Source: Chlorohelix sp037138995
GTDB taxonomy: Bacteria; Chloroflexota; Chloroflexia; Chloroheliales; Chloroheliaceae
Reading direction: 5' to 3'
Length of the DNA: 64,000 bases
Assembly (NCBI RefSeq): GCF_037138995.1
Contig: NZ_JBAXHI010000017.1
Coordinates: 17,816-81,815 of the forward strand
This document shows positions 33,845 to 42,607 of the stretch, piece by piece (position 1 is the stretch's first letter; each line of letters begins with the position of its first letter). The position numbers and the translations under genes are program-made. The notes beneath the pieces are model-generated. The model made no database searches and had not been told where the DNA came from. It saw only the letters and a program-made list of their open reading frames with translations.

Positions 33845-35431
33845 ATGAAAAAAAATCCTAGCTTGCCTGACAAAAATGAAGCCCGCAAGAAAGGTTTGTC
33901 TATCTGGGTATGGATAGCAGGTTCTCTCCTAATTGTGTTATTGGGTATCGGTATTTATGGCTTTACTCGTTTTAATAGCTTTAAGGATGATACTTTTGGT
34001 GGTCGGGATGAAGCTTCTCTTTTGAATACTACCTCCACTCCTTCAAGTTTCCAACCAAGCACAGCAATTCCATTAACCACTTCTTCCGTACAGACAACAG
34101 TAGCCATAGTACCTACTGCTACTCCAGAACCTGCTGACCCTATTGTCCAGAAAATAAGGCGTGGCGAAAAAATAAGCCTTATGCTGCTTGGCTATGGCGG
34201 TGGCGGTCATGATGGCGGCTACCTCACAGATACAATACTTCAGGTAATATTTGACCCTGCGAAAAAAGCGGTCACAATGGTCAGTATTCCACGGGATTTG
34301 TGGGTTTTCGTACCTTATGGCGGCGCGAAAGTAGGTTATTGGGGCAAAATCAACTCAGCTTTTTCCTATGTAATGGAAACTAACGATACCAAGAGTCTTT
34401 CCAACCGCTATCGCTATAATCCTGAGAACCTTAATTCACGGGTAGATGCGGCTTCTATTCTCACCAAAGATATTATTGAAAGTATTACTGGTGTTCCGGT
34501 TGACTACTGGGCAGTCGTGAGTTTTGACGGTTTTAGACAATTCATAAATGCTATTGGCGGCGTTTATCTAAATGTCGAAAAGACCTTCGATGATTACGAA
34601 TATCCTCGAAATGATGACCCAAACATTGACCCCGGTTATATGCACATTCATTTTGATGCGGGCTGGCAAACTTTGAACGGTGAACGCGCAATTGAATATT
34701 CGCGTAGCCGTCACTCTTTGCAAGACGGTAACGATTTTGGGCGCAGCAAACGGCAGATGAATGTTATTCAGGCTGTAAAGGATAAAGTTACAAAACCTGA
34801 TATTTTGCTTAAAGCCTTGCCGATTATGGACGCTTTGCAGGGGAAAATACGCACCAGCCTCAGTTTTGATAGGGTTACTGCATTGGCAAGTTACTTCCGT
34901 TCCTCTGAAGGCTCTAGCCAAACCAGCAATGTGTTTTTTGTGCCAATGGTGCTGAGTAATACTAATTACTTGACCGACTCGAATTCAGACCCGAGTATTT
35001 ATTACCTAGAACCGATTGAAGGTGAAGGAAATTACAAGGCGATTCAGGCATGGGTTCGCACTGCACTTCTGTATCCTGAGATTAAACGTGAAAATTTGAC
35101 CTTACAAGTACAAAATGCTACCGGTTTATCAAAGCCGGGCGTTACTGCCACAACTCTTTTGAAGGGGCAGGGTCTTACGGTTTTGGAGCCACAATGGGCT
35201 ACTTCACAACTCTTTACGGAGATTGTGGATTATACAAACGGAAAAGGCGTTGCCAGTTTGAAAGCCTTGCGAAACATCTTCCCGACTGTACCGATAACGC
35301 AGAGAGAACCTCCTGTTAAGGGTTACACCGGTCCGGATGTGGTGATAGTGTTGGGCAAAGATTATAGCAAGGATAATAGCTTTGACATCATCACTAACAC
35401 CGACTTATATTCTCCAGCCATAAAAAATTAG
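33845..35431 (+). CDS. LytR-CpsA-Psr (LCP) family cell-wall glycopolymer transferase
   Basis: 528 residues. Short cytoplasmic start, one membrane helix (about 20-42), a Ser/Thr-rich linker, and the LCP domain (about 95-345). The domain shows LTDTILQVIFDP, TMVSIPRDLWVFVP, KINSAFSYV, VDYWAVVSFDGFRQFINAIGG and NGERAIEYSRSRHS, with the Arg residues that hold the polyprenyl-pyrophosphate substrate. A LytR_C-like domain follows (about 415-510, LTLQVQNATGLSKPG). LCP enzymes attach teichoic-acid-like or other polymers to peptidoglycan outside the cell, which supports a monoderm wall. A terminator follows. Confidence 0.92.
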   Translation: MKKNPSLPDKNEARKKGLSIWVWIAGSLLIVLLGIGIYGFTRFNSFKDDTFGGRDEASLLNTTSTPSSFQPSTAIPLTTSSVQTTVAIVPTATPEPADPIVQKIRRGEKISLMLLGYGGGGHDGGYLTDTILQVIFDPAKKAVTMVSIPRDLWVFVPYGGAKVGYWGKINSAFSYVMETNDTKSLSNRYRYNPENLNSRVDAASILTKDIIESITGVPVDYWAVVSFDGFRQFINAIGGVYLNVEKTFDDYEYPRNDDPNIDPGYMHIHFDAGWQTLNGERAIEYSRSRHSLQDGNDFGRSKRQMNVIQAVKDKVTKPDILLKALPIMDALQGKIRTSLSFDRVTALASYFRSSEGSSQTSNVFFVPMVLSNTNYLTDSNSDPSIYYLEPIEGEGNYKAIQAWVRTALLYPEIKRENLTLQVQNATGLSKPGVTATTLLKGQGLTVLEPQWATSQLFTEIVDYTNGKGVASLKALRNIFPTVPITQREPPVKGYTGPDVVIVLGKDYSKDNSFDIITNTDLYSPAIKN

Positions 35432-35440
35432 CTTATATCT

Positions 35441-35486
35441 GAAAGCCCGGAGGAATTATTTAAATCGCTTCCGGGCTTTTAATTTT
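35441..35486 (+). terminator. Rho-independent terminator after the LCP gene
   Basis: AAAGCCCGGA and TTCCGGGCTTTT make a strong stem with a 17-nt loop followed by an AT-rich T run. Confidence 0.85.
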
Positions 35487-35511
35487 TCTATTCAGGGATT
35501 TTGTATTTTCT

Positions 35512-36789
35512 CTAAGCTATCTGCCAAAAACGCAAGGAGCCATCATCGCCGCCTGCTATCAGTACCCCCAAACTACCCCATGACAGCGCATTTATCGGCT
35601 TGTTGCCGGTATTTATCTCGAATAAAAATTGCCCGGTTATTGCGTTCCATAAACTGATTTTCCCCGATGATGGCACATTCGCGGTAGCAAGCCATTTTGA
35701 ATCGGGCGAAAAAGCAACACGTTTGCCTAGCTTTATTTGGTCACGCGGAATACTTAGAGAATCTTCATATTGCGCTTTTCCCAATAATTTACTAATCGAT
35801 AAAGAGGTTTGGGTCGGAGCTTCAAAACGAGCCATTTTGAAATCTTCAGCGGTAACAGCCAGCATTTTGCCATCCGCCGACCATGCCACCCCTTGCGGTT
35901 TTTCGCTTGTAACTCGCACCGCCCCAACAGCATTATAACTAAGCCCATTTGCCAATTGATGCACTTTTAAATACTCGTCTGCAATTAGCTTGCCATCGGG
36001 CGACCAAGCAAAGAATCCAGCATAATCGGCGTTAAAGCTATATTGCTGAGTGTAATATTCGCTATCCCAAATAACCAGTGTACCTTCGTTTCCTAATCCG
36101 GCAATGTATTTACCATCGGGGGAAAAGCGCACTTCTACTTGCTCTCCGAAGTTAACCGATGAGGCATCCGGTCTTAACCTAGCTGCGCCGGGACGCAAAC
36201 GATTGTCAATACTATCCCAACGCCACATATTGGTAATACCGTGAAACCCGCCCGCCACAAATTTTCGCCCGTCTGCCGACCAACTCATAGAAGCGGCGCC
36301 CCGCTCCTCCGGGTCAGAGGCGTTTATGTAATATATCTGGAATTTACCGCTTGCTAATTCCATTAACCAGATTTGGAAGCGACTCGAAAACGCCAACCAG
36401 TTGCGGTCATTAGATAAGGCAGCAGCGGTAATACCGCCCGGTACACCGGACAATTGCCCAATACTTATAGCTTTGGAAAGCGGTGATACCGGCGCAAGTA
36501 TATTGTTAAAAGCGGGGATTTTCCCGTTTAATGAGGGTGAAGGGGCAGGGGTAGGAGTTGGCGCAACCTCATCCTCGTTTGATTGGGAGAACTCAATTGG
36601 AATAGTCGGTTGGGCTGCCTCAGTAGCGGCTAATGCAGCAATAATTGTAGCTTGCGCGGCTGCATCAGGAGTGCCGAAAGGAGTTGTTTTGCCTTTAGAA
36701 ACAGTTGGGGAGTTATCTCCACACGCTATTAAGAGTATGGAAAGCATAATGCCAACCAACAATTTAGATGCCAATTTGCATGAATACAT
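35512..36789 (-). CDS. WD40-repeat lipoprotein
   Basis: 425 residues. The lipobox is LLIAC (Cys23) after a short hydrophobic stretch. A low-complexity Ala/Thr/Pro linker to about residue 85 leads to a beta-propeller of WD40-like repeats: LSNDRNWLAFSSRFQIWLM, WSADGRKFVAGG, FSPDGKYIAGLG, WSPDGKLIADE, WSADGKMLAVTA, FSPDSKWLATAN and the last blade ending in GSLRFWQIA. It is exported and lipid-anchored, and should act as a binding platform. It converges with the LCP gene after the terminator; a link between them is possible but not shown. Confidence 0.88.
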   Translation of the reverse strand: MYSCKLASKLLVGIMLSILLIACGDNSPTVSKGKTTPFGTPDAAAQATIIAALAATEAAQPTIPIEFSQSNEDEVAPTPTPAPSPSLNGKIPAFNNILAPVSPLSKAISIGQLSGVPGGITAAALSNDRNWLAFSSRFQIWLMELASGKFQIYYINASDPEERGAASMSWSADGRKFVAGGFHGITNMWRWDSIDNRLRPGAARLRPDASSVNFGEQVEVRFSPDGKYIAGLGNEGTLVIWDSEYYTQQYSFNADYAGFFAWSPDGKLIADEYLKVHQLANGLSYNAVGAVRVTSEKPQGVAWSADGKMLAVTAEDFKMARFEAPTQTSLSISKLLGKAQYEDSLSIPRDQIKLGKRVAFSPDSKWLATANVPSSGKISLWNAITGQFLFEINTGNKPINALSWGSLGVLIAGGDDGSLRFWQIA

Positions 36790-36957
36790 TTTGTAACCAT
36801 TTCTTAAGCTAACTATAATTTTTCTGAGTATATCACCAACTTTAGAACAAATTGTAATGTTATTGCAATATTACTGCAATTATTACTTAATATTAAGCTG
36901 TTAATCTATAAGCAGAAGGGCAAACCTTTCTAAGAAAAAAAGAAAGAAAGGCAGCAT

Positions 36958-37512
36958 ATGTATAAAGTTGTAGAAATTGACCATAAAACAGCAATAAATA
37001 CCTTATTGAAACATGGCTTAGCTAAAGCGCGAATGGGTGATAGGGAAAGCGCCCACGCTTGTTTTGAACAGGTATATGAGATAGAGCCTGAAAATGAAAC
37101 TGCTTTGTTCGCTCTAGCTTATTTAGCTTCCAACCCTTTCGCTGCTAAAGATTATCTTAAGCAATTGCTGGTGAAGAACCCAGAAAACCAAACTGCTAGA
37201 ATATTTTACAATAAAGTGTACTTTCGGTGCCTAGAACTTGAAGGCATGCTTAAAAATTCAGCGATTTTAAATAAATGGGTCAAGGGCATTGATAAAGATG
37301 ACCTCCCGCGACTTGGTACTTACCTACTGACGCATAATTATATAAATGAAGAACAACTTGCTACCGCTCTAAAATTCCAGAAGTATCTGACCAAATCTGG
37401 TATTAAAGAAAAGATTGGGCAGGTGTTTGTCTCGCTAGGGCTACTCACCCAAGAGAAGTTGGAAGATATACTTACCGAGCTAAATCTAGAGTTTAACAGT
37501 CGCTTCATTTGA
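36958..37512 (+). CDS. Small TPR-like protein with MshEN-like C-terminal segment
   Basis: 184 residues, soluble. The N-terminal half has a TPR-type helix pair (ARMGDRESAHACFEQVYEIEP). The C-terminal half (about 118-180) reads LGTYLLTHNYINEEQLATALKFQ then IGQVFVSLGLLTQEKLEDIL, the two-helix repeat seen in the N-terminal domain of GspE/PilB-type ATPases (MshEN, which can bind c-di-GMP). An ATPase domain is missing. AAAGG is 8 nt before the ATG. Its function is unknown; a c-di-GMP link is only a hint from the motif. Confidence 0.65.
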   Translation: MYKVVEIDHKTAINTLLKHGLAKARMGDRESAHACFEQVYEIEPENETALFALAYLASNPFAAKDYLKQLLVKNPENQTARIFYNKVYFRCLELEGMLKNSAILNKWVKGIDKDDLPRLGTYLLTHNYINEEQLATALKFQKYLTKSGIKEKIGQVFVSLGLLTQEKLEDILTELNLEFNSRFI

Positions 37513-37616
37513 GCTAAGACTAAGACCTAAAGGCTAATTGAAGCAATTGCCAAACTGAAATTAATCCTTTTTCAAGCAGTATTACATAGTCAATCATAAA
37601 CGACTAATTCCAACCA

Positions 37617-37714
37617 AAGAAAAAGGGATGGCGAGCATGGCCGTCACCCTTTACACAGTTTCTATAAACTCTATAGAAACACTGTAAAGCCCCTACCGTA
37701 GATGGTAGGGCTTT
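37617..37714. repeat. Cluster of inverted repeats in a 380-bp intergenic region
   Basis: Between 37513 and 37892 no gene is seen. The stretch holds three hairpins in a row: an imperfect AAGGGATGGC/GTCACCCTT arm pair near 37625-37653, ACAGTTTCTATA/TATAGAAACACTGT (37657-37685), and AAAGCCCCTACC/GGTAGGGCTTT (37686-37714). The last could stop transcription from the left but has only a short T tract. The rest is featureless and AT-rich. Confidence 0.6.
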
Positions 37715-37892
37715 ATTAGTTTATAAGGAAATAATCTGCCGCGTAGGTGAAATAAGTGGACATCGGGCAAACAAGGGAGTATAGCAGCAATAAAGTGGAT
37801 TCATAATGTTGGAACTGTTATCCAAATGCGTAGGAACAAAAACTTAAAAAGGAGTGCGATAACCTCGAACTCCTCTATTATTTACACAGGAT

Positions 37893-38741
37893 TTAGATTG
37901 CCTTGCGTTCGGCGCAAATACCCAAAGTTTTAGGACCGGCATAAGTTCCTACGACGGGACCAATCATTGAAATATAAATATCCTTTAGAGGAAAAACTGA
38001 AGCTAACATAGAAGCCAACTCGCCCGCTTCATCCGGGCTATCGGCATGCAATATAGCCAAGCGCTCTAGCGGACCCCACTGGGTTTTTACCACTTCGGCT
38101 ATTCTTTCTAAAGCCTTTCTCTTGGTTCGTACATTTTCAAAACGGTCAACCTTACCATTGCGAATCGTAAAAAGCGGTTTTACGCTCAGAATTGTACCTG
38201 CCAGAGCAGCTAACCCACCGATGCGCCCCCCTTTTTTGAGATATTCGAGAGTATCGGCTACTGCGAGAAGGTTTATGTAGGGGAGTGTATCTTTTATTAC
38301 TTGAATGATTTCGGGTGCATCCTTACCGATACGCGCCAACTCAGCCGCCTTAATCACAGGTAATGCCAGCGCCGCCGTTACCCAACGTGTATCTATAACC
38401 GTCACCTGTCCGGGCGCAAAACTTTGTGCTGCCAAACTAGCGCTGTTGAAAGTTCCGCTGAGGTCACCGGAGATATGCAAAGATATTACCTGAGAACCAT
38501 CAGCAGTTAGTTTTTCGAAGGTTTGCTGGAACAACCCCACAGGAGGTTGGCTAGTTGTGGGCATTTTGCTAAGATTCGGCAATCGTTTGTAAAATTCGGG
38601 GGGTAATATATCTATACCATCACGATAAATTGCATCATCCATGTTTACAGTAAGGGGAACTACTGTAATGCCGTACTTTGCTGCTTCTTCTTGGCTCATG
38701 TCCGATGTGCTATCTGTAACGATTTTTACCATTTGACCCAT
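37893..38741 (-). CDS. DegV-family fatty-acid-binding protein (FakB-like)
   Basis: 282 residues of the DegV fold. Seen are KIVTDSTSDMSQEEA, PLTVNMDDAIYRDG, MPTTSQPPVGLF (with the Thr/Ser that grips the carboxylate), SLHISGDLSGTFNSA, and LEYLKKGGRIGG. FakB proteins bind a fatty acid and present it to FakA for phosphorylation to acyl-phosphate, the feed for phospholipid synthesis. It is the last gene of a run asp23-fakA-fakB-fakB. A ribosome site AGAGGAA precedes the ATG. Confidence 0.9.
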   Translation of the reverse strand: MGQMVKIVTDSTSDMSQEEAAKYGITVVPLTVNMDDAIYRDGIDILPPEFYKRLPNLSKMPTTSQPPVGLFQQTFEKLTADGSQVISLHISGDLSGTFNSASLAAQSFAPGQVTVIDTRWVTAALALPVIKAAELARIGKDAPEIIQVIKDTLPYINLLAVADTLEYLKKGGRIGGLAALAGTILSVKPLFTIRNGKVDRFENVRTKRKALERIAEVVKTQWGPLERLAILHADSPDEAGELASMLASVFPLKDIYISMIGPVVGTYAGPKTLGICAERKAI

Positions 38742-38882
38742 CTGGAAATATTCCTCTCTTTTCCACTTTTTTATTTTATTCTATGCTCGATTTATAGCGG
38801 ATAGCGAGTGAGTTAGGCGCATTATAGCATAAGTAGCCTCAAATAAATTAAGGCTACCTAAATATATAACTTATTAAAGAGG

Positions 38883-39749
38883 TTAGAAGATGCCGCCTTC
38901 GTAAACGGTTACACCCATTGCACCCGGACCCAGATGAGTAGCAAGCACCGGGCTAAACAGCCCCACGAAGACTTTTTCTCTTGGGAAAACCGGAGCAATG
39001 CGCGTTAATAAAGCATCAACATCGCTGGCGCTATTGCTATGCATAATCGCCATTTCATCAATGTGCGGAAAATCTTCTATAAACTCGCAAAGTCCTTCAA
39101 TGGCTTTAGTGCGGGTGCGAGTGCGCTCAAATGGCACAATCAAACCATCTTCAAGACGCAAAAGAGGACGGAAATTATTGGAAGGTGTTGCTCCTAGCGC
39201 TGCTTGAGCCTTTCCGATACGACCTCCAGCAGTGATATGAGTCAGGGTATCTGTAAAGAAGATTACATGAGTCTGGTAAATCATGCGGTTAATTAACCGC
39301 ACCAGTTCGACATGATGCGCCCCTTTGCGGGCGCGTTTGGCGGCTTCGATAGCAATGATGCCTAAACCGAAGCTGGCAGTAAGTGAATCTATCACGGCAA
39401 TTTGGGTTGTAGGCGCCAAAATACTGTTCTTAGCCGCTACCGCTGAGGCAAAAGTACCTCCCAGTTTTGCGGAATGATGTATTGAAATGACGCTTTCACC
39501 TTCTTTAAGAATTTGCTTGTACAAATCCTCAAAAACTTCCTGCCGGGTATGGGTGGTTGTCGGCAAGGGAAGGTTTGAAGGCCAAGTAGCCAAGCGGCGA
39601 TGAAATTCTTCGACACTTAAATCTACTCCATCCAGATAATCATCATCATTGATATGAATCTGGATTGGGACTACGTGTATGCCGTATTGTTGCGCCAATT
39701 CTGGTGGCAAGTCGCAGGTACTATCGGTGACGATTCTAACGCCCGGCAT
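38883..39749 (-). CDS. DegV-family fatty-acid-binding protein (FakB-like), second copy
   Basis: 288 residues, DegV fold, with RIVTDSTCDLPPELA, PIQIHINDDDYLDG, LPTTTHTRQEVFEDL, SIHHSAKLGGTFAS and DTLTHITAGGRIGK. It differs enough from the neighbour (37893-38741) to suggest a preference for another chain type, as for FakB1 and FakB2 in Firmicutes. It is 141 bp upstream of the other copy and 97 bp downstream of fakA, so all are likely cotranscribed. The ribosome site is AGAGG. Confidence 0.9.
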   Translation of the reverse strand: MPGVRIVTDSTCDLPPELAQQYGIHVVPIQIHINDDDYLDGVDLSVEEFHRRLATWPSNLPLPTTTHTRQEVFEDLYKQILKEGESVISIHHSAKLGGTFASAVAAKNSILAPTTQIAVIDSLTASFGLGIIAIEAAKRARKGAHHVELVRLINRMIYQTHVIFFTDTLTHITAGGRIGKAQAALGATPSNNFRPLLRLEDGLIVPFERTRTRTKAIEGLCEFIEDFPHIDEMAIMHSNSASDVDALLTRIAPVFPREKVFVGLFSPVLATHLGPGAMGVTVYEGGIF

Positions 39750-39846
39750 AGGTTTCTGGTTACCTCTTTTTGTTATCCGGTAGTAAATTATGAGGTGTAT
39801 TCCTCTATTTTTCTACCATAGTAAGCTAACGCTCATTAGTTCTGAG

Positions 39847-41553
39847 CTATTCAGCCGATATAATATAATGATAATGAGGCTGCCCTCCCGGAACCATCTG
39901 AACCGACTGGTTTGGAAAGCGTGCTTCTACCTGAACTTGAAATATTTCTGCCTCAGCATTACTGACATCCCTTCCGAAATAAAAAGTTAATAACTCGTAT
40001 CGGCTGGCTTCCATTTGAAGGAGTAAGCCCCATACGGTTTCTTCCTTGCTTTCGGCGGCTATGCTCAATTCGTCATTTAGAAGACCAATCCACTGACCCT
40101 CATTAACTTGAATGCCGTTGATGGTAGCGGTGCGAACAGCACGAGTTACCTCACCGGTTTGAACTTCTTTCAAGCTGGAAATCATAGATTCAACATTATC
40201 TTCAAGCGAATCCACTGCATTAAACCGGTTAAGCGCAGATATTCCCTGCGGCAAAGTCGCAGAAGGTACTACAGCAACTTTCTTTTTCGATAGGTTACGA
40301 ACCTGATTTGCTACCATGACGATATTTTTGTTATTAGGTAGAATAATAACCTCATCGGTTGGCAAGCTATCCACTGCCTTTAACATCTCTTGCGTACTAG
40401 GATTCATGGTTTGCCCACCGTGAACTACAGCGTTTGTACCGAGCGCACGGAATACTTCTACCAAGCCCGCGCCGGGAACTACACTTACAATAGAAATAGA
40501 ACCAGTAGGTTCAACAAATTCATCAGTATGTACAACCCCATTTTCCTGCTTTGCGTCTTTATTCTTGAGAAAAGCTTCTTCGTGTTGAAGACTCATATTG
40601 TCCAGCTTAATCTGACCTAATGAGCCAAGCGAAGTAGCAAATGAAATAATTGTTCCCGGATTTTCAGTGTGAATATGCACCTTGACCATTGTTTCATCGC
40701 CCACGATTACAGCGCTATTGCCCATTGCAGCAATTTTATCGCGTACTTCTTCAAAAACAATCGGCTTTTCTGCGTATAACATGAAGTTTGTACAATATCC
40801 GTACTCATCCATTTCATGTTCTTCTTCGGAATTGACAGCAAATTGTGGCTTGGCTTTTTCAACTTCACTGAGTTCGGTCTTTATCAGTTTTTCGCCTCGC
40901 AAGTGTTTGAGGAAACCTTCGAGTATAACGAAAAGACCATGACCCCCGGCATCCACCACCCCCGCTTCTCGCAAGGTCGCCAGTAGTTGGGGGGTACGTT
41001 GTACAGAGGCTTTGGCGGCAGCAACCGTTTCGGAAAGCACATACAAAAAATCATTCTTGAAATCGGCAGCTTTGGTAGCCGCTTCTGAAGCTTCGCGTAC
41101 AACTGTTAACATTGTACCTTCCACCGGCTTCATAACCGCTTTGTAAGCCATATCTTTTGCTTTTATCAGCGCGTGTGCAAAGTCGTGAGCGGTAATGGTA
41201 TCCTTCCCAACCATCCCATCTGCCAGCCCACGAATAATCTGACTCAGGATGACCCCGCTATTACCGCGAGCGCCCATCAGCGCACCATAGCTAAGGCGTT
41301 TAGTTACATATTCGGCTGTGCCATCCGCAATAAGTTCTATCTCAGCGACTGCCGCTTCCATAGTACGAGTCATATTTGTTCCGGTATCCCCATCTGGAAC
41401 AGGGAAAACATTAAGCGCGTTAATGGCATCAGTATGTTCTTTAAGCCATGTACTAGAGGCTAAAAGCGCATCTTTTAAATTTGAACCATTCCAGAGATGC
41501 GTGGGGTGTGCTGCAATCCTGGATTCTACAGTGGTTGTGTTATCGCTGTCCAA
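39847..41553 (-). CDS. fakA: Fatty acid kinase catalytic subunit FakA (DAK2/DhaL domain)
   Basis: 568 residues from TTG 41553, which has GGAGG 8 nt upstream; an in-frame TTG five codons earlier overlaps that ribosome site and is unlikely. The N-terminal DhaL domain has NALNVFPVPDGDTGTNM, whose Asp residues bind Mg-ATP, plus GARGNSGVILSQIIRG and GVVDAGGHGLFVILEG. The FakA middle region has CTNFMLYAE and a C-terminal DegV-like portion with IVSVVPGAGLVEVFRALG. It phosphorylates FakB-bound fatty acids in the cytoplasm. Directly downstream of asp23 (26-bp gap). Confidence 0.92.
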   Translation of the reverse strand: MDSDNTTTVESRIAAHPTHLWNGSNLKDALLASSTWLKEHTDAINALNVFPVPDGDTGTNMTRTMEAAVAEIELIADGTAEYVTKRLSYGALMGARGNSGVILSQIIRGLADGMVGKDTITAHDFAHALIKAKDMAYKAVMKPVEGTMLTVVREASEAATKAADFKNDFLYVLSETVAAAKASVQRTPQLLATLREAGVVDAGGHGLFVILEGFLKHLRGEKLIKTELSEVEKAKPQFAVNSEEEHEMDEYGYCTNFMLYAEKPIVFEEVRDKIAAMGNSAVIVGDETMVKVHIHTENPGTIISFATSLGSLGQIKLDNMSLQHEEAFLKNKDAKQENGVVHTDEFVEPTGSISIVSVVPGAGLVEVFRALGTNAVVHGGQTMNPSTQEMLKAVDSLPTDEVIILPNNKNIVMVANQVRNLSKKKVAVVPSATLPQGISALNRFNAVDSLEDNVESMISSLKEVQTGEVTRAVRTATINGIQVNEGQWIGLLNDELSIAAESKEETVWGLLLQMEASRYELLTFYFGRDVSNAEAEIFQVQVEARFPNQSVQMVPGGQPHYHYIISAE

Positions 41554-41579
41554 ACGCTTTTCCTCCAAAAAGCAGCATT

Positions 41580-41987
41580 TTACTCCTTGTGCAAGCCTTG
41601 CACATTTACATTTACTTGGGATACAGCCATACCCAAGTGGCTTTCGACCTCGAATTTAACATTTTGCATAATGTTATGGGCTACTTCGCTGATACGGATG
41701 CCATATTGTATGATAACAAAGAGGTCAATAATGATTTCATTATTCTCAATTCTTACCAAAATGCCGTCTTTAGAACGAGGGGTTGGTAACATTTCGGCGC
41801 GTCCATTCTTTAGGCGTGGCGCAGCTATGCCAACAACACCATAACCTTTTTCCATAACCGCATTGGCGGCTACCGTTGCGATGGCTTCGGGTGAAATCTC
41901 AACTTTCCCAAGATTATCTAACGTCGGCGCTGGTGGTGTTTGTCCTGTCGCCGCCCCAAAGCTCTCCAACCCTGATTTGTTCTTCAT
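41580..41987 (-). CDS. Asp23/Gls24 family envelope stress protein
   Basis: 135 residues. The family core is ISPEAIATVAANAVMEKGYGVVGIA, followed by VRIENNEIIIDLFVIIQYGIRI and NVKFEVESHLG. Asp23-like proteins sit at the membrane and help in envelope stress. In many Gram-positives this gene lies next to rpmB and fakA, exactly as here. Its own promoter is seen at 42043-42071. Confidence 0.88.
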   Translation of the reverse strand: MKNKSGLESFGAATGQTPPAPTLDNLGKVEISPEAIATVAANAVMEKGYGVVGIAAPRLKNGRAEMLPTPRSKDGILVRIENNEIIIDLFVIIQYGIRISEVAHNIMQNVKFEVESHLGMAVSQVNVNVQGLHKE

Positions 41988-42042
41988 AAATTATTCAGCT
42001 CAAATTTAATCAAGGTACTAAGCGCTATACTCAGTATATTCG

Positions 42043-42071
42043 ATTTTACAAGGAGTCCCTGACTCAAGCAA
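42043..42071 (-). promoter_or_regulatory. Promoter of asp23-fakA-fakB operon
   Basis: Minus-strand TTGCTT (42066-42071), 17-nt spacer, TAAAAT (42043-42048), about 55 nt before the Asp23 start. Confidence 0.5.
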
Positions 42072-42094
42072 AGTTCCATATGAGGCTAAGTAGT

Positions 42095-42123
42095 TTGCTA
42101 AACAGAGCAGGATGTGATAAACT
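42095..42123 (+). promoter_or_regulatory. Promoter of rpmB
   Basis: TTGCTA (42095-42100), 17-nt spacer, TAAACT (42118-42123) with a TGA extension. The leader of about 85 nt contains a small stem (ACCCTGAC/GTCAAGGGT). Confidence 0.5.
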
Positions 42124-42216
42124 AAATTTTCTGTCAACCCTGACAACCCGTCAAGGGTCGAATCCGGGCTTTATGATACAGCAAAAAAATTGATTCGTAA
42201 AGGGGGTAATTCGCAA

Positions 42217-42411
42217 TTGTCCGGCAAATGTGATGTATGTGGTAAGATACCCGGTTTCGGGCATAATGTTAGCCACTCAAACCGAAAAACTAATCGCATG
42301 TGGCGACCAAATATACAGGTAAAGACCCTTCAGCTAAAGGGTGATACCGCACCGGTCAGGCATAATGTTTGCACTCAGTGCATGCGTACTATGGTAAAAG
42401 ATAGAGTCTAG
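42217..42411 (+). CDS. rpmB: Large-subunit ribosomal protein bL28
   Basis: A 64-residue ribosomal protein. The sequence LSGKCDVCGKIPGFGHNVS, SNRKTNRMWRPNIQ and CTQCMRTMVK matches L28. Two CxxC pairs (CDVC and CTQC) make this the zinc-binding form. The start is TTG at 42217, giving the family N terminus (M)SGKCDVCGK, with AGGGGG 10 nt upstream; the frame is open nine codons further up but that part is not conserved. It is divergent from the asp23-fakA genes. Confidence 0.95.
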   Translation: MSGKCDVCGKIPGFGHNVSHSNRKTNRMWRPNIQVKTLQLKGDTAPVRHNVCTQCMRTMVKDRV

Positions 42412-42607
42412 CTCTTTCTCGAAATATTTGGCTCGAACCTGTACAAATTTTGGCAGAAGGCTATCCCCCCTTTGTAAATTTCTATAGGTTTGAGCTTTTG
42501 TTTTGCCTACTATATTTCTAACTGCTATCTTACTCAAGATTGACATCTCGCCTACCCTTTTCTATGCTATAACTAGCAAACCAAACATCCCACCGGAAGG
42601 AAATTTT

